From Celeribacter naphthalenivorans (lineage in GTDB: Bacteria > Pseudomonadota > Alphaproteobacteria > Rhodobacterales > Rhodobacteraceae), in assembly GCF_020524585.1 (NCBI RefSeq), contig NZ_JAIVLK010000003.1, positions 186,001-250,000 of the forward strand: DNA of 64,000 nucleotides, given 5' to 3'. Shown piece by piece: positions 1 to 9,013 of the stretch; the stretch's first letter is position 1, and each line of letters opens with the position of its first letter. Position numbers and translations under genes: made by a program. The notes beneath the pieces were generated by a model. It was not told where the DNA came from and did not search any database. It saw only the letters and a program-made list of their open reading frames with translations.

Positions 1-2
1 AC

Positions 3-485
3 CTGTTCGACGAGATGCGTTATGACCGTCAGGGCAATGAAATCCCCGATTTCGTCCTGAACAAACCGCAGTACCGCGACACGCAGATCCTCGTGGCGGG
101 CGACAACTTTGGCTGTGGCTCCTCGCGTGAACACGCACCCTGGGCGATTGCGGATTTCGGCATCAAATGCGTGATCTCCACGTCGTTTGCCGACATTTTC
201 TACAACAACTGCTTCAAGAACGGCATCCTTCCGATCGTGATGCCGCAAGAGGTTGTGGATGTGTTGATGAAGGACGCCGAAAAAGGCTCGAACGCCCGGA
301 TGGTCGTCGATCTGGAGGCTCAGACCGTCACCACGTCCGATGGCGAAAGCTTCCCCTTCGAGGTTGACGCGTTCAAGAAACACTGCCTGCTCGAAGGTCT
401 CGATGACATCGGCCTGACCATGGCGCATGTCAAAGATATCGACGCTTTTGAGGCCACGATGGCTCAGGCACGTCCCTGGGTCTGA
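3..485 (+). CDS. leuD: 3-isopropylmalate dehydratase small subunit (3' part)
   Basis: Partial gene whose 5' end lies before the window; the reading frame is open from base 3. With LeuC it isomerises 2- to 3-isopropylmalate in leucine synthesis in the cytoplasm. The diagnostic small-subunit motif [17 protein letters not shown] is intact near the start of the visible part, followed by the swivel-domain sequence through to a normal C-terminus. LeuB, the next enzyme of the pathway, is encoded 5.4 kb downstream on the same strand, an arrangement I recall from Rhodobacteraceae. A strong hairpin terminator follows directly. Identification is secure; only the N-terminus is missing. Confidence 0.95.
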   Translation: MFDEMRYDRQGNEIPDFVLNKPQYRDTQILVAGDNFGCGSSREHAPWAIADFGIKCVISTSFADIFYNNCFKNGILPIVMPQEVVDVLMKDAEKGSNARMVVDLEAQTVTTSDGESFPFEVDAFKKHCLLEGLDDIGLTMAHVKDIDAFEATMAQARPWV

Positions 486-507
486 GGCCGACAGGAATAA
501 GATAAAG

Positions 508-535
508 AACGGCGGCCCTTCGGTCGCCGTTTTTC
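508..535 (+). terminator. Rho-independent terminator after leuD
   Basis: A 10-bp stem (508-517 with 522-531, one G-U pair) closes a CTTC loop and runs into five T residues. It sits 22 bases after the leuD stop and before the convergent gene ending at 543, so it may act in both directions. Confidence 0.8.
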
Positions 536-542
536 ATTGAGT

Positions 543-1073
543 TTACTTGGCACGCATCAGGCGGCGTATCTCGGCCAGGCTGTCCAATTGCTTTGCACTC
601 GGCGCCTCACCGACGCCCGCGTAGACCGACGTCAGGATCCCCTCGACCGGACCGTAGCCCTCCGAGCCTGAGAGTTTATAGAGCTTGCGCGCCAGACGGG
701 TGATGGCCGGGCTGGTGCCGTGACAGGACGCAATCAGCCAATCCGAAAGCGTCTTGATTTCCTCTGCATCCGTGAGGGTAAATTGCAGATCCTTTTGCAA
801 ACGGATCACATATTGCAGGATCAGCTCAGAGGTCGGATAGCCCGCCTCATCGATGAGCGCCTTGACCAAAGCGGCAACGGCGATCCGAGCATCGTCGATT
901 TGCTCGACAGGATGCGTGCCCGATTTGCGGGTAAAGCCGAAACGCCGAATAGCGAGACGAATATCATCCGCAACACCGACCAAATCCGACGCCGCATTCG
1001 CCGCATTGCGGGCCCGGTTCATGTAAAAAAACGCTGTCACGGCAGCTCCGAGAAGGGCCAGTAAGATTGGCAT
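543..1073 (-). CDS. Hypothetical membrane-anchored protein
   Basis: A 176-residue protein I do not recognise. Residues 1-17 form a hydrophobic segment (MPILLALLGAAVTAFFYM) that looks like an N-terminal membrane anchor, followed by basic residues. The remainder is predicted mostly helical, with alternating acidic and hydrophobic positions somewhat reminiscent of TerB-like helical domains, but no signature residues are clear. It is convergent with leuD and stands alone in its orientation. The ATG at 1073 is the only sensible start given the anchor. Function unknown. Confidence 0.75.
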   Translation of the reverse strand: MPILLALLGAAVTAFFYMNRARNAANAASDLVGVADDIRLAIRRFGFTRKSGTHPVEQIDDARIAVAALVKALIDEAGYPTSELILQYVIRLQKDLQFTLTDAEEIKTLSDWLIASCHGTSPAITRLARKLYKLSGSEGYGPVEGILTSVYAGVGEAPSAKQLDSLAEIRRLMRAK

Positions 1074-1216
1074 TATTGATACTCCGAAAATATGTTCGGC
1101 GGATTATCGAAAGTTAAATTGCGTCGCACAACGGGAAAAATCCCCTACAAAGACCTTTTTACAGGGCAGCGGCATGTTTACCTAAGCCAAGCAAGATGCC
1201 GGCACGGGAGAATAAG

Positions 1217-1735
1217 ATGACGAATTGGAAAACATGGATCGCAATTGGCGTTTTGACGTTTCTCTTCGGCCTTCTGGCGCTCGGCAATGCTGTTGCGACC
1301 TCGCTTGCGATCACCGTTTTGCTCGGCACGTTGTTTATCGTCGCGGGGGCGGCGAAACTTTGGGCCGGGTTCTCCGGCGTCGCGCATGAGAACCGCGTCT
1401 TTTCGATGATCTGGGGGCTGATCAGCCTGATGATCGGCGTCAGTTTCGTGGCCAATCCGATGGACGGCACGGTCTCTCTGACCCTCGTCATCACGTTCTT
1501 CCTGCTGGTCTCCGGGGTGGTCCGGCTTTTGATGGCCTGGCGGATGCGGGAAAGTCGGCTGTTTTGGATGCTCTTGCTGTCGGGCGCCGTGACGGTGCTT
1601 TTGGGCGGCTATATCCTCGGGAATTTCGCCGCGATCTCGCTGTCGCTTTTGGGTCTTTTGCTCGGCATCGAGCTTTTGGTCGATGGCGCGGCTCTGGTCG
1701 GATTTGGTCTTTTCCTGCGTAAGTTCCGATCGTGA
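1217..1735 (+). CDS. HdeD/DUF308-family membrane protein
   Basis: A 172-residue inner-membrane protein with about six hydrophobic segments arranged in repeated pairs, as in HdeD (DUF308) proteins that E. coli links to acid resistance. Key pieces are WIAIGVLTFLFGLLAL near the start and the later LLLSGAVTVLLGGYIL repeat. An in-frame ATG exists at 1196, but the ATG at 1217 has a GGGAG ribosome site 7 bases upstream and gives the usual N-terminus, so I chose it. It is monocistronic between convergent neighbours. The family assignment is good; the role here is unknown. Confidence 0.8.
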   Translation: MTNWKTWIAIGVLTFLFGLLALGNAVATSLAITVLLGTLFIVAGAAKLWAGFSGVAHENRVFSMIWGLISLMIGVSFVANPMDGTVSLTLVITFFLLVSGVVRLLMAWRMRESRLFWMLLLSGAVTVLLGGYILGNFAAISLSLLGLLLGIELLVDGAALVGFGLFLRKFRS

Positions 1736-1740
1736 TGAGA

Positions 1741-1764
1741 GCGGCGACCCATTCGGGCCGCCGC
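1741..1764. terminator. Hairpin between convergent genes
   Basis: GCGGCGACCC (1741-1750) pairs with GGGCCGCCGC (1755-1764) with one mismatch around an ATTC loop. It lies 5 bases after the HdeD stop and 11 bases from the end of the EF-hand gene. No T run follows on either strand, so termination is only inferred from position. Confidence 0.45.
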
Positions 1765-1775
1765 ATCCATGATCC

Positions 1776-2015
1776 TTACTCCATCGCGGGAAGCAAGCCC
1801 TGCGTCTGGGCATCCGCCAGTTCTTCGATGGTCACCTCGCCATCGCCATCGGCATCGATCGCAGCAAAAGCATCTTCCGTCAGGCTGGGATAGACCATTT
1901 GCATCTCCTCCATCGAGTAGGTGCCATTCCCGTCCGTATCCATCAGCGAGCCCTGAGCAAAAGCCGGAGCGGCCATGAGGGTCAGTGCGCCAAGGGTCAA
2001 AGCAATCGGTTTCAT
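1776..2015 (-). CDS. Secreted EF-hand calcium-binding protein
   Basis: A 79-residue protein with a Sec signal peptide (residues 1-20, ending APAFA) and two EF-hand loops: DTDGNGTYSMEE at 26-37 and DADGDGEVTIEE at 54-65. Both loops carry acidic or oxygen ligands at positions 1, 3, 5 and 12, so calcium binding in the periplasm is likely. Small periplasmic EF-hand proteins like this are common in alphaproteobacteria, with no settled function. The upstream region 2016-2240 contains no other gene and must hold its promoter. Confidence 0.85.
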   Translation of the reverse strand: MKPIALTLGALTLMAAPAFAQGSLMDTDGNGTYSMEEMQMVYPSLTEDAFAAIDADGDGEVTIEELADAQTQGLLPAME

Positions 2016-2244
2016 GTCATATTTCCTTTCGGTTTTGTTGTGCCCCTATCGGGCTATTCAAAACGACCGTGGGCCGTTGCCCTGAGAGATACGCCCAAAA
2101 TGAAATGGCTCAAGACGCTGAAACTATTGGAAAGATTTTGCGCATAGCCCCGCCATACGGCTGCGCATTGTCGCCCAGATTTGGGCGGATTGCGGCACAT
2201 CGGCGGGTTTTGATGCCGAAAACCGGCGACAAGATGCCAGAATT

Positions 2245-2269
2245 GAAAAGAGGGGCCGAAGCCCCTCTT
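2245..2269 (-). terminator. Terminator of the CoA-transferase operon
   Basis: On the minus strand AAGAGGGGC (2269-2261) and GCCCCTCTT (2256-2248) form a perfect 9-bp stem with a TTCG tetraloop, followed by TTTTC. It lies 28 bases beyond the stop of the subunit B gene. Confidence 0.85.
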
Positions 2270-2296
2270 GATCCGTGCACAATTGTGCCTATTGCC

Positions 2297-2953
2297 TCAG
2301 CACCCGATCTGCATCTCCGGCACATCCGGCCCGTGGATCAGTTTCGCCTCGGTCATCTCAAGGATCACTTCGAGCGGCACATTGGGCGCGCGTTCAATGA
2401 GATGCAGCCCGTCGTCTTCCGGCTTCATGACGGCCAATTCCGTGACGATCAGGTCCACACGACGCTCAGATGTCAGCGGCAGGGTGCATTCCGGCACGAT
2501 CTTGGCCTCGCCTTTCGCAGTGTGCTGCATCGCGATGATCACCTTTTTCGCGCCCGTCACCAGATCCATCGCACCACCCATGCCGGGGGTGTAATGGCCG
2601 GGGATCATCCAATTCGCCAGATGCCCCTTTTCATCGACCTGAAGCGCGCCCAGCACCGTCAGATCAAGATGCCCGCCGCGGATCAGCCCAAAGGAAAAGG
2701 CAGAATCGATGGTCGAGGCCCCCGGTACGAAGGACACAAAACGCCCACCGGCGTCGGTGAGGTGACGGTCTGTCATGCCCTCGGGCGGGCGATGCCCCAT
2801 GCCGACGGCGCCGTTTTCGGCCTGAAAGAACACGCCCATGTCTTCGTCGAGATAATCCGACACCAAGGTCGGGATACCGATGCCAAGATTCACGAGGCTC
2901 CGAGGGGTGATTTCCTGCGCAACACGGCGCGCAATGAGGATTTTCGGGTCCAT
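2297..2953 (-). CDS. 3-oxoacid CoA-transferase subunit B
   Basis: A 218-residue beta subunit of a family I CoA-transferase (ScoB/AtoA/PcaJ type). It moves CoA between an acyl-CoA, usually succinyl- or acetyl-CoA, and a 3-oxoacid such as acetoacetate. The catalytic glutamate is E46 in the motif QAENGAVGMG, and the GIGIPTL glycine loop precedes it. The alpha subunit is encoded 11 bases upstream, so the two form an operon ending in a strong terminator. Exact substrate (acetoacetate versus 3-oxoadipate) cannot be told from sequence alone; no pca or bdh gene is adjacent, so I give no symbol. Confidence 0.9.
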   Translation of the reverse strand: MDPKILIARRVAQEITPRSLVNLGIGIPTLVSDYLDEDMGVFFQAENGAVGMGHRPPEGMTDRHLTDAGGRFVSFVPGASTIDSAFSFGLIRGGHLDLTVLGALQVDEKGHLANWMIPGHYTPGMGGAMDLVTGAKKVIIAMQHTAKGEAKIVPECTLPLTSERRVDLIVTELAVMKPEDDGLHLIERAPNVPLEVILEMTEAKLIHGPDVPEMQIGC

Positions 2954-2964
2954 GAGTGTCGCTC

Positions 2965-3618
2965 CTATGCCGTGGTCTTAATGACGTGATCGACGAGCAC
3001 GCCGGGGGTTTTGACCAGATCGGGCGGGATCATCCCGACGGGCACGATCTCTTCGGGTTCGCAGATCACCGTATTGCCAGCGAGCGCCATGATCGGATTG
3101 AAATTCGTGGCGGTGAGCATGTAGGCGAGATTGCCGACGTAATCGCAACTCCGCGCCGCGATCAGCGCAAAATCGGCCGTGAGCGGTTTTTCCAGCAGGA
3201 AGGATTTGCCATCGACTTCGATGATCTCCTTGCCCTCTGCGACCTTGGTGCCCACGCCCGTCGGCGTCAAAATCCCACCGAGGCCAACGCCCGCCGCACG
3301 GATGCGCTCGACCAGCGTGCCCTGCGGCACCAGTTCGACCTCTAATTCACCCGAAGCGAATTGCGCCTGCACGATGGTGTTGAGCCCCATATGGCTACAA
3401 ATCAGTTTGCGCACGCAGTTCGCGGCAAAGAGCGGGCCGGGGCCAGTGGTGTCACGCGCCGTGTCATTGGAAATCAGCGTCAGGTCCTTTTTGCCCGCCT
3501 CCGCCAGCCCATGGACAATCCTGTCCGGCACGCCGACGCCCATGAACCCCGACAACATGACGGTCGCGCCATCCGGGATGAGATCCACCGCTTCGTCGAT
3601 TGATATGGCCAGATGCAT
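2965..3618 (-). CDS. 3-oxoacid CoA-transferase subunit A
   Basis: A 217-residue alpha subunit pairing with the downstream beta subunit. The N-terminal region contains the family glycine motif GFMGVGVPDR, and the central LTPTGVGTKVAEGK stretch is typical of ScoA/AtoD. The open frame extends further upstream, but the ATG at 3618 has a GGAGGAGA ribosome site 5 bases before it and matches the family N-terminus (MHLAISIDEAV). The enzyme probably activates acetoacetate or a related short oxoacid for beta-oxidation. First gene of a two-gene operon. Confidence 0.9.
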   Translation of the reverse strand: MHLAISIDEAVDLIPDGATVMLSGFMGVGVPDRIVHGLAEAGKKDLTLISNDTARDTTGPGPLFAANCVRKLICSHMGLNTIVQAQFASGELEVELVPQGTLVERIRAAGVGLGGILTPTGVGTKVAEGKEIIEVDGKSFLLEKPLTADFALIAARSCDYVGNLAYMLTATNFNPIMALAGNTVICEPEEIVPVGMIPPDLVKTPGVLVDHVIKTTA

Positions 3619-3877
3619 GTCTTCTCCTCCAAGGCTTGCTCTGTTGCCGTCGAGGTAAAGCGTTTCCAAGCTTTCGGTCAAGAATGTGAAAAAGCGCCAT
3701 TTTTCACGAGAAGCAGAGGTCCGAGAGAAAGCGCCCCAGATATGGTATCTCGCCCGGAGCGCGCCACAAGCGCGGTTCACAATGATGCAAAATCGCACCG
3801 CTTTGTCCACGAAACCGCCCAATTTCAACGATTAACCTTAACCATTCCTTGCTGGCAGATACGAAAGAAGGCAAAAG

Positions 3878-4813
3878 TTGGGCAAGATTGAGGCAATCCG
3901 TCATAGTTGGCGGGATCAAAATGGGAAAAGAGCGCGGCATCGTATCGCACTCAACCAGTTTGAAGGGAAATGGGCAGTGGTTCATCGCGTGCTGGGAGCG
4001 CTTTTGCGTGCATTCTTGGTGGTCGTTCTGATCATCATGCCGTCTATGCTATTGCCGAATGTGTCCAACGATGCCGCACAGGTCGTCGCGCTCATCGCCT
4101 TCTTTGGCGCGACTCTGACCTTTTTCGAATATGTCTCCGCCTATCCGGGCCTCGTGGAATTCCGCGACGCCCCGCCGTTCAACCGGGTGCGGTTCACCTC
4201 GCTTTTCATGACCATCGTGCTGCTGTCGCTGATCGCACGCGGCACCCACAGCCCCACCGTCGTCACCGAATTCGTCACCGCCATCGGCGCGTTGATCGGC
4301 TATGTGCTCGATTTCCCCTACTCGCCCGTGCGCCTGATGATCCTCGCCATGCCGGAGGGCAGCGCCGCGCAAGAGCTTGAATTGATGCGCGAAGCGGCGG
4401 GGATGAGCTATTTGATTTCGCTTTTGGCGCTGTCGATCTTTCTGATCACGCTACGGGTCGGGCATTGGCCATCACGCTCCGGCTCCTTCAATGTCTGGAT
4501 CAACCTGCCGACGTTCGATCCGACCGCAGGAGGCGATGTGGTCGAGCGGCTGAAACGCGACGCGCGATTCAACATCGTGATCGGGTTTGTGTTGCCCTTC
4601 CTCATCCCTGCGGTGTTAAAATCGGCCTCAAGCATCTTCGGGGGCCTTGGCGTCACCACTGACCAATCCATGATTTGGGCCGTTGCAGCATGGGCATTCC
4701 TGCCGTCTTCACTTTTCATGCGGGGCATCGCCATGGGGCGGATCGCCTCAATGATTGCGGAAAAACGTCGCCAGACCTACGCCCGCGTCGATCTCGACCA
4801 TCTTCCGGCGTGA
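3878..4813 (+). CDS. Hypothetical multi-pass membrane protein
   Basis: A 311-residue protein I cannot assign to a characterised family. After a basic N-terminus it has hydrophobic segments at about 40-60, 68-88, 108-122, 130-145, 175-195, 232-250 and 265-282, so it is an integral inner-membrane protein. The start is a TTG with a GAAGG site 7 bases upstream; later in-frame starts would delete part of the soluble N-terminus but not membrane segments. Its TGA overlaps the GTG start of the next gene, implying translational coupling to the secreted endonuclease-fold protein. Confidence 0.7.
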   Translation: MGKIEAIRHSWRDQNGKRARHRIALNQFEGKWAVVHRVLGALLRAFLVVVLIIMPSMLLPNVSNDAAQVVALIAFFGATLTFFEYVSAYPGLVEFRDAPPFNRVRFTSLFMTIVLLSLIARGTHSPTVVTEFVTAIGALIGYVLDFPYSPVRLMILAMPEGSAAQELELMREAAGMSYLISLLALSIFLITLRVGHWPSRSGSFNVWINLPTFDPTAGGDVVERLKRDARFNIVIGFVLPFLIPAVLKSASSIFGGLGVTTDQSMIWAVAAWAFLPSSLFMRGIAMGRIASMIAEKRRQTYARVDLDHLPA

Positions 4814-5853
4814 TCCGCCTCGCCATTCTCATTCTCTGCCTGTTGCCCGTCTCTTTGGCCGCAGAAGCGCCATTGCGTGTGGCCACATGGACGGTCGAGC
4901 TGACGCGCAAAGGCCCCGGGCTTTTGCTGCGCGACATCTTGGAGGGCGACGATCCACAGGTCATGGCCGCGGTTCAGCATATCGACGCGCTCTCGCCGGA
5001 TGTGCTTTTGCTCACCAGCTTTGACACCGATCTCGACGGCCACGCGCTCACCGCTTTGGCAAGTCAACTTGGCTATCCCTATCACTTCACCCGGCTCGGC
5101 AATTCGGGTCGCCCCACGAGCCGCGACCTCGACAAGGACGGGCGCTTGGGCGAACCCGAGGATGCGCAATCCTATGGCGAGTTCACCGGCCAAGGCGGTC
5201 TGGCGCTCCTGTCGCGCCTGCCGATCATGACCGAGGACATCCGCGATTTCTCCGAGATGTTGTGGCGGGATTTGCCCGATGCGTCTCTGCCGGAGGGGTA
5301 TTTCGACGCTGAGGATTTGGACGTGTTGCGCCTGTCGTCTCATGCGCATTGGGATGTGCCGGTGCTCTGGAACGAGACACCGCTACACCTCTTTGCCTAC
5401 GCCGCCACCTCGCCAGTTTTCGACGGTGACGAGGACCGCAACGGGCGCCGCAATGCGGATGAGACGCGGTTCTGGTCGCTCTACCTCGATGGCGCCTTGG
5501 CAGTACCGCCGCCCGAAGGTGCGTTTATCCTGTTGGGTGACAGCAACCTCGACCCTATGGACGGCGACGGACGGCGCGAGGTGGTGCAAGCGCTGCTTTC
5601 AGACCCGCGTTTTCAGGACGTAGAGCCCCGCTCTGACACTGGCCCAGAGGCCAACGCGGACCATCTTGGCGACCCCGCACTGGACACCGCCGACTGGACG
5701 GAGCCGCTGCCCGGCAATCTGCGCGTGGACTATGTTTTGCCCTCTTCCGAGCTCGCGGTCGTGGACGCCGGTGTCGCATGGCCCCAAGCGGAGCTAAAGG
5801 AAAACGACTTCCGCCACGGGCTTGTCTGGGTTGATATCGCTCCCATTCCTTGA
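4810..5853 (+). CDS. Secreted endonuclease/exonuclease/phosphatase-fold protein
   Basis: A 347-residue protein with a signal peptide ([20 protein letters not shown]) and the fold of the DNase I/exonuclease III superfamily. Supporting motifs are [10 protein letters not shown] near the N-terminus (equivalent to the first metal-binding strand), [12 protein letters not shown], the LLGDSNLDP catalytic strand near residue 240 and a late RVDYVLPS plus [10 protein letters not shown] segment corresponding to the catalytic His. I chose the GTG at 4810, which overlaps the preceding stop and gives the signal peptide; the longer frame lacks one. Substrate may be nucleic acid or a phosphoester in the periplasm. 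Confidence 0.8.
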   Translation: MIRLAILILCLLPVSLAAEAPLRVATWTVELTRKGPGLLLRDILEGDDPQVMAAVQHIDALSPDVLLLTSFDTDLDGHALTALASQLGYPYHFTRLGNSGRPTSRDLDKDGRLGEPEDAQSYGEFTGQGGLALLSRLPIMTEDIRDFSEMLWRDLPDASLPEGYFDAEDLDVLRLSSHAHWDVPVLWNETPLHLFAYAATSPVFDGDEDRNGRRNADETRFWSLYLDGALAVPPPEGAFILLGDSNLDPMDGDGRREVVQALLSDPRFQDVEPRSDTGPEANADHLGDPALDTADWTEPLPGNLRVDYVLPSSELAVVDAGVAWPQAELKENDFRHGLVWVDIAPIP

Positions 5854-5915
5854 CGAGGCGGCAAGCAGTCGTTACGCCGCTTTCAACCTTAAAAAACCAA
5901 GGACTGGACGCGACC

Positions 5916-7019
5916 ATGAGCACGCCTTCTCTTCTCATTCTCCCCGGTGACGGCATTGGCCCCGAAGTGATGGCCGAAGTCACCCGGATCATCGACTGGT
6001 TCGGCGACAAGCGCGGTCTGAAATTCGATGTGACCATGGATCTCGTGGGCGGCGCCGCCTACGACAAACATGGTGTGCCGCTCGCGGATGAGACCATGGC
6101 GAAGGCGCAAGAGGTCGATGCCGTTCTTTTGGGTGCCGTGGGTGGTCCGAAATACGACGTGCTCGATTTCTCCGTGAAACCGGAACGCGGCCTGTTGCGT
6201 CTGCGCAAGGAAATGGACCTCTTCGCCAACCTGCGTCCGGCACAGTGCTTTGACGCTCTGGCCGATTTCTCCTCGCTGAAAAAAGACATCGTCGCCGGTC
6301 TCGACATCATGATCGTGCGCGAGCTGACCTCTGGCGTTTACTTCGGCGAACCGCGAGGCATCACCACGGTGGACGGCGAGCGCATCGGCATCAACACCCA
6401 GCGCTACACCGAATCCGAGATTCGTCGCGTCGCCATCGCCGCCTTTGAGCTGGCCATGAAGCGCAACAAGAAACTCTGCTCGATGGAAAAGGCCAACGTG
6501 ATGGAGGCCGGCATCCTGTGGCGCGATGTGGTCACCGAGGTGTCCGCCGATTACCCCGAGGTCGAGCTGTCCCACATGTATGCCGACAACGGCGCGATGC
6601 AGCTGGTCCGTGCGCCGAAACAGTTCGACGTGATCGTGACCGACAACCTGTTCGGCGACATCCTCTCTGACTGTGCCGCGATGCTCACCGGGTCTCTGGG
6701 CATGCTGCCCTCCGCGTCGCTGGGCGCGCCGATGGAGAACGGTCGTCCGAAGGCCATGTACGAGCCGGTGCACGGCTCCGCGCCGGACATCGCGGGTCAA
6801 GGCAAAGCCAACCCGATCGCCTGTATCCTGTCTTTCGCCATGGCGCTGCGCTACTCCTTCAATGAAGGCGCTGAGGCCACCCGTCTCGAGCAAGCGATTG
6901 AGAAAGTGCTCGCCGATGGCGTCCGCACCGGCGATCTTTTGGCCGACGAAGGCGTCACCCCGGTGTCCACCACCGGCATGGGCGACGCGATCCTCGCCGC
7001 TCTGGACGCGTCTCTCTAA
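5916..7019 (+). CDS. leuB: 3-isopropylmalate dehydrogenase
   Basis: A 367-residue NAD-dependent decarboxylating dehydrogenase for the third committed step of leucine synthesis. Seen in order: [10 protein letters not shown] at the N-terminus, the GAVGGPKYD nucleotide-loop region, [14 protein letters not shown] with substrate-binding Arg and the catalytic Tyr region, the catalytic Lys in KANVMEAG, the metal-binding [10 protein letters not shown], and [18 protein letters not shown] near the C-terminus. The frame is open from 5850, but ATG 5916 gives the family N-terminus. It is followed by a strong terminator. Length is normal. Confidence 0.96.
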   Translation: MSTPSLLILPGDGIGPEVMAEVTRIIDWFGDKRGLKFDVTMDLVGGAAYDKHGVPLADETMAKAQEVDAVLLGAVGGPKYDVLDFSVKPERGLLRLRKEMDLFANLRPAQCFDALADFSSLKKDIVAGLDIMIVRELTSGVYFGEPRGITTVDGERIGINTQRYTESEIRRVAIAAFELAMKRNKKLCSMEKANVMEAGILWRDVVTEVSADYPEVELSHMYADNGAMQLVRAPKQFDVIVTDNLFGDILSDCAAMLTGSLGMLPSASLGAPMENGRPKAMYEPVHGSAPDIAGQGKANPIACILSFAMALRYSFNEGAEATRLEQAIEKVLADGVRTGDLLADEGVTPVSTTGMGDAILAALDASL

Positions 7020-7040
7020 GCGTAGTGATCCTTCATTAGA

Positions 7041-7073
7041 AAAGGGCGCCTCTCATACGAGGCGCCCTTTTTC
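7041..7073 (+). terminator. Rho-independent terminator of leuB
   Basis: Perfect 12-bp stem AAAGGGCGCCTC (7041-7052) with GAGGCGCCCTTT (7059-7070), loop TCATAC, then a T run. It starts 21 bases after the leuB stop. Confidence 0.92.
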
Positions 7074-7093
7074 GTTTCATCGGCGTCCTGTCC

Positions 7094-7375
7094 TCAGTCG
7101 AAGATGTCGAAAATATCCTCCGCCATATCGAACAAACGATGCGCCGTGGATTTGCGTTTCTTTTTCTTCTTCGAGGTTTTCTTCGGACGTGACAGCTTGG
7201 CCTGAAAGTCTTTCTTCCCCTTCACAGGCTCCTGCGCCTTATGAAGCGCCTTCATCCGCGACAATGGCGCCCCACAGGCCGAGCATTTCAACTCATGCCT
7301 AGTCGTTCCACCCAAGGTCAGAACCGTTTTCGACCCGCAATAGCAGCAGGTTGCAGATTTCTGTGTGTAATACAT
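7094..7375 (-). CDS. Small zinc-ribbon protein
   Basis: A 93-residue cytoplasmic protein. The N-terminal third has two cysteine pairs, CYCG and CSACG, separated by about 20 residues: a classical zinc ribbon. The middle is extremely lysine-rich (TSKKKKKRKS) and the C-terminus is acidic and hydrophobic (AEDIFDIFD). A TTG at 7381 is in frame, but ATG 7375 gives MYYTQKSATCCYCG and is preferred; no clear ribosome site is seen for either. The basic tail suggests nucleic-acid or ribosome contact, but this is inference. Convergent with leuB. Confidence 0.75.
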   Translation of the reverse strand: MYYTQKSATCCYCGSKTVLTLGGTTRHELKCSACGAPLSRMKALHKAQEPVKGKKDFQAKLSRPKKTSKKKKKRKSTAHRLFDMAEDIFDIFD

Positions 7376-7479
7376 GGGCAATCACATGGGGACGCACGCC
7401 ACAGGGCACAAGGCTTTGCGCCGCCTTGAAAGCTCCGCCTCACATGCTACCGTGAACGGCGAAACAGACAGGACAGCCC

Positions 7480-8424
7480 ATGAATATCACCGGAGCCTTC
7501 TACGCCCTCGCCGCTTTTGCGGTGTTCTCGACCCATGACGTGGTGATCAAATTCCTGGGCGGCTCCTATGCGCCGTTCCAGATCATCTTTTTCTCGACGC
7601 TGTTCTCATTTCCTCTGGTGATGTTCATGCTGATCCGCGACCGGACCGAGGGCCACCTGCGCCCCGTCCATCCCTGGTGGACGCTGTTTCGCACCATTGC
7701 GGCGATGATCAACACCGCCTCTGCATTCTACGCCTTTTCCGTCCTGCCCTTGGCACAGGTCTACGCGCTGATCTTCGCCACGCCGCTGGTCATCACCATC
7801 CTGTCGATCCCGGTGCTGGGAGAACGCGTAGGCTTTCACCGCTGGGCCGCTGTCATTGTGGGCCTGATCGGCGTGATCGTTGTGTTGCGCCCCGGCGGGA
7901 CCGAATTCACGCTCGGCCATATGGCGGCGCTGTCCTGTGCGGGCTTTGGCGCCTTTGCTTCCGTCGTCGTCCGCAAAATCGGCCGCGAAGAGCGCACGGC
8001 CGTGTTGATGCTCTATCCTTTGATCGCCAATTTCGTCGTCATGGGGCTGGCGATGAGCTTCTTCTACCGCCCCCTCCCCTTGATGGATCTGGGCTCTGTC
8101 GGCCTTGTGTCGCTTTTGGGCTTTACAGGCGGTGTGGTCCTCATCCTCGCCTATCGCGCCTCCGAGGCCGCCATTGTCGCCCCGATGCAATATTCCCAGA
8201 TCATCTGGGCCACGATTTTCGGCTATTTCATCTTTGGCGAAACCGTCGATATGCCGACCATTCTGGGCGCAGGAATCATCATCCTTTCCGGCCTCTACAT
8301 CGTCTTTAGGGAATCGCGTGGCGGGCATTCAAAGAACACGCCGGTGCTCAGAACCCGCTCGCGCGCCTCCTCCGCGGCCTCTTTCCGCATTTCCCCCTTT
8401 GTCAGACGCGGAAAACTTCAGTGA
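7480..8424 (+). CDS. EamA/DMT-family transporter
   Basis: A 314-residue inner-membrane protein with ten predicted hydrophobic helices in two EamA repeats (about 1-135 and 145-280). Typical landmarks are FAVFSTHDVVIKFLGG in helix 1, the RTIAAMINTASAFYAF segment and ALIFATPLVITILS in the first repeat, and ASEAAIVAPMQYSQIIWA in the second. It resembles the RhaT/RarD-like and S-adenosylmethionine uptake branch of DMT carriers, but the substrate cannot be assigned. The last 35 residues are basic and cytosolic. It lies 70 bases upstream of the tRNA gene. Confidence 0.88.
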   Translation: MNITGAFYALAAFAVFSTHDVVIKFLGGSYAPFQIIFFSTLFSFPLVMFMLIRDRTEGHLRPVHPWWTLFRTIAAMINTASAFYAFSVLPLAQVYALIFATPLVITILSIPVLGERVGFHRWAAVIVGLIGVIVVLRPGGTEFTLGHMAALSCAGFGAFASVVVRKIGREERTAVLMLYPLIANFVVMGLAMSFFYRPLPLMDLGSVGLVSLLGFTGGVVLILAYRASEAAIVAPMQYSQIIWATIFGYFIFGETVDMPTILGAGIIILSGLYIVFRESRGGHSKNTPVLRTRSRASSAASFRISPFVRRGKLQ

Positions 8425-8493
8425 TAAGGGCGGCAAAAGCGCGAATTCTCTCTTGCCAAACCCCGCCTGTCGCTATATTCCGCCCGTCACGGT

Positions 8494-8570
8494 CGGAGCG
8501 TAGCTCAGCCTGGTAGAGCACTGTCTTCGGGAGGCAGGGGCCGGAGGTTCGAATCCTCTCGCTCCGACCA
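8494..8570 (+). tRNA. tRNA-Pro (anticodon CGG)
   Basis: A full 77-base cloverleaf. Acceptor CGGAGCG (8494-8500) pairs with CGCTCCG (8560-8566); the D arm is GCTC...GAGC; the anticodon arm 8521-8537 has loop TTCGGGA with anticodon CGG at 8528-8530, reading CCG; the T arm is at 8543-8559 with loop TTCGAAT. Discriminator A is followed by an encoded CCA (8568-8570). The AT-richer accessory genes start just downstream, and tRNA genes are frequent integration sites. Confidence 0.96.
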
Positions 8571-8582
8571 ATTTAGAACTGT

Positions 8583-8599
8583 AGAGTTCACTGAACTCT
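8583..8599 (+). repeat. Perfect 8-bp palindrome behind the tRNA
   Basis: AGAGTTCA (8583-8590) and TGAACTCT (8592-8599) are separated by one base, starting 13 bases after the tRNA. The inverted repeat is followed by GCCTTTATGG. It may be a weak terminator of the tRNA transcript or a protein-binding site; there is no real T run. Confidence 0.45.
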
Positions 8600-8657
8600 G
8601 CCTTTATGGCACTGAATCTTTCCTTTCTTCACAAGTATTCGCCTCCCGCACGTCCTT

Positions 8658-8960
8658 ATGACGTCTGAGGGTGGACGGAAAACGGCGCGCAAACGCGCCT
8701 GCTGTGAGCAGCTGGCTGCGTACGTGGTGAAAGGGCATTGTCAGGTTGTTATTGATGGCACTCAAGAACGCGGGTTGGAGTGGGTCGCTCAAGGTGCCGT
8801 AACCCTAATGGAACGCGTTACAGAATGGGCGGACGATGCTTCCCATTTCGTTACCCATGCAAATCCAGGAGATGGACGGATCACCGGACCAACAGATTAT
8901 CTGATGGAAATTGATCGAGGGATCATGGATTATATCAACCGTCAATTGGGCCTGCCATAA
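8658..8960 (+). CDS. Hypothetical protein, orphan
   Basis: A 100-residue open frame with ATG start. The second half is acidic (ERVTEWADDASHFVTHANP...DYINRQLGLP), while the first 30 residues are basic and Cys-containing (RKTARKRACCEQLAAYV). I recognise no family. The frame sits directly behind the tRNA in the accessory patch, and codon use looks less GC-biased than the surrounding genes. It could be a genuine small accessory gene or a remnant of an integrated element; a 62-codon frame on the opposite strand (8604-8792) overlaps it and cannot be fully excluded. Confidence 0.45.
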   Translation: MTSEGGRKTARKRACCEQLAAYVVKGHCQVVIDGTQERGLEWVAQGAVTLMERVTEWADDASHFVTHANPGDGRITGPTDYLMEIDRGIMDYINRQLGLP

Positions 8961-9013
8961 CCGTTGCTTCTTTCTGCACACAGCAAAGAACGTCCAGAGA
9001 ATTATTAAAAATC

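Noticed and set aside
8604-8792. 62-codon minus-strand frame behind the tRNA
   Set aside because: It overlaps the longer plus-strand frame, has no ribosome site that I can see and matches no family I know; kept only as an alternative.
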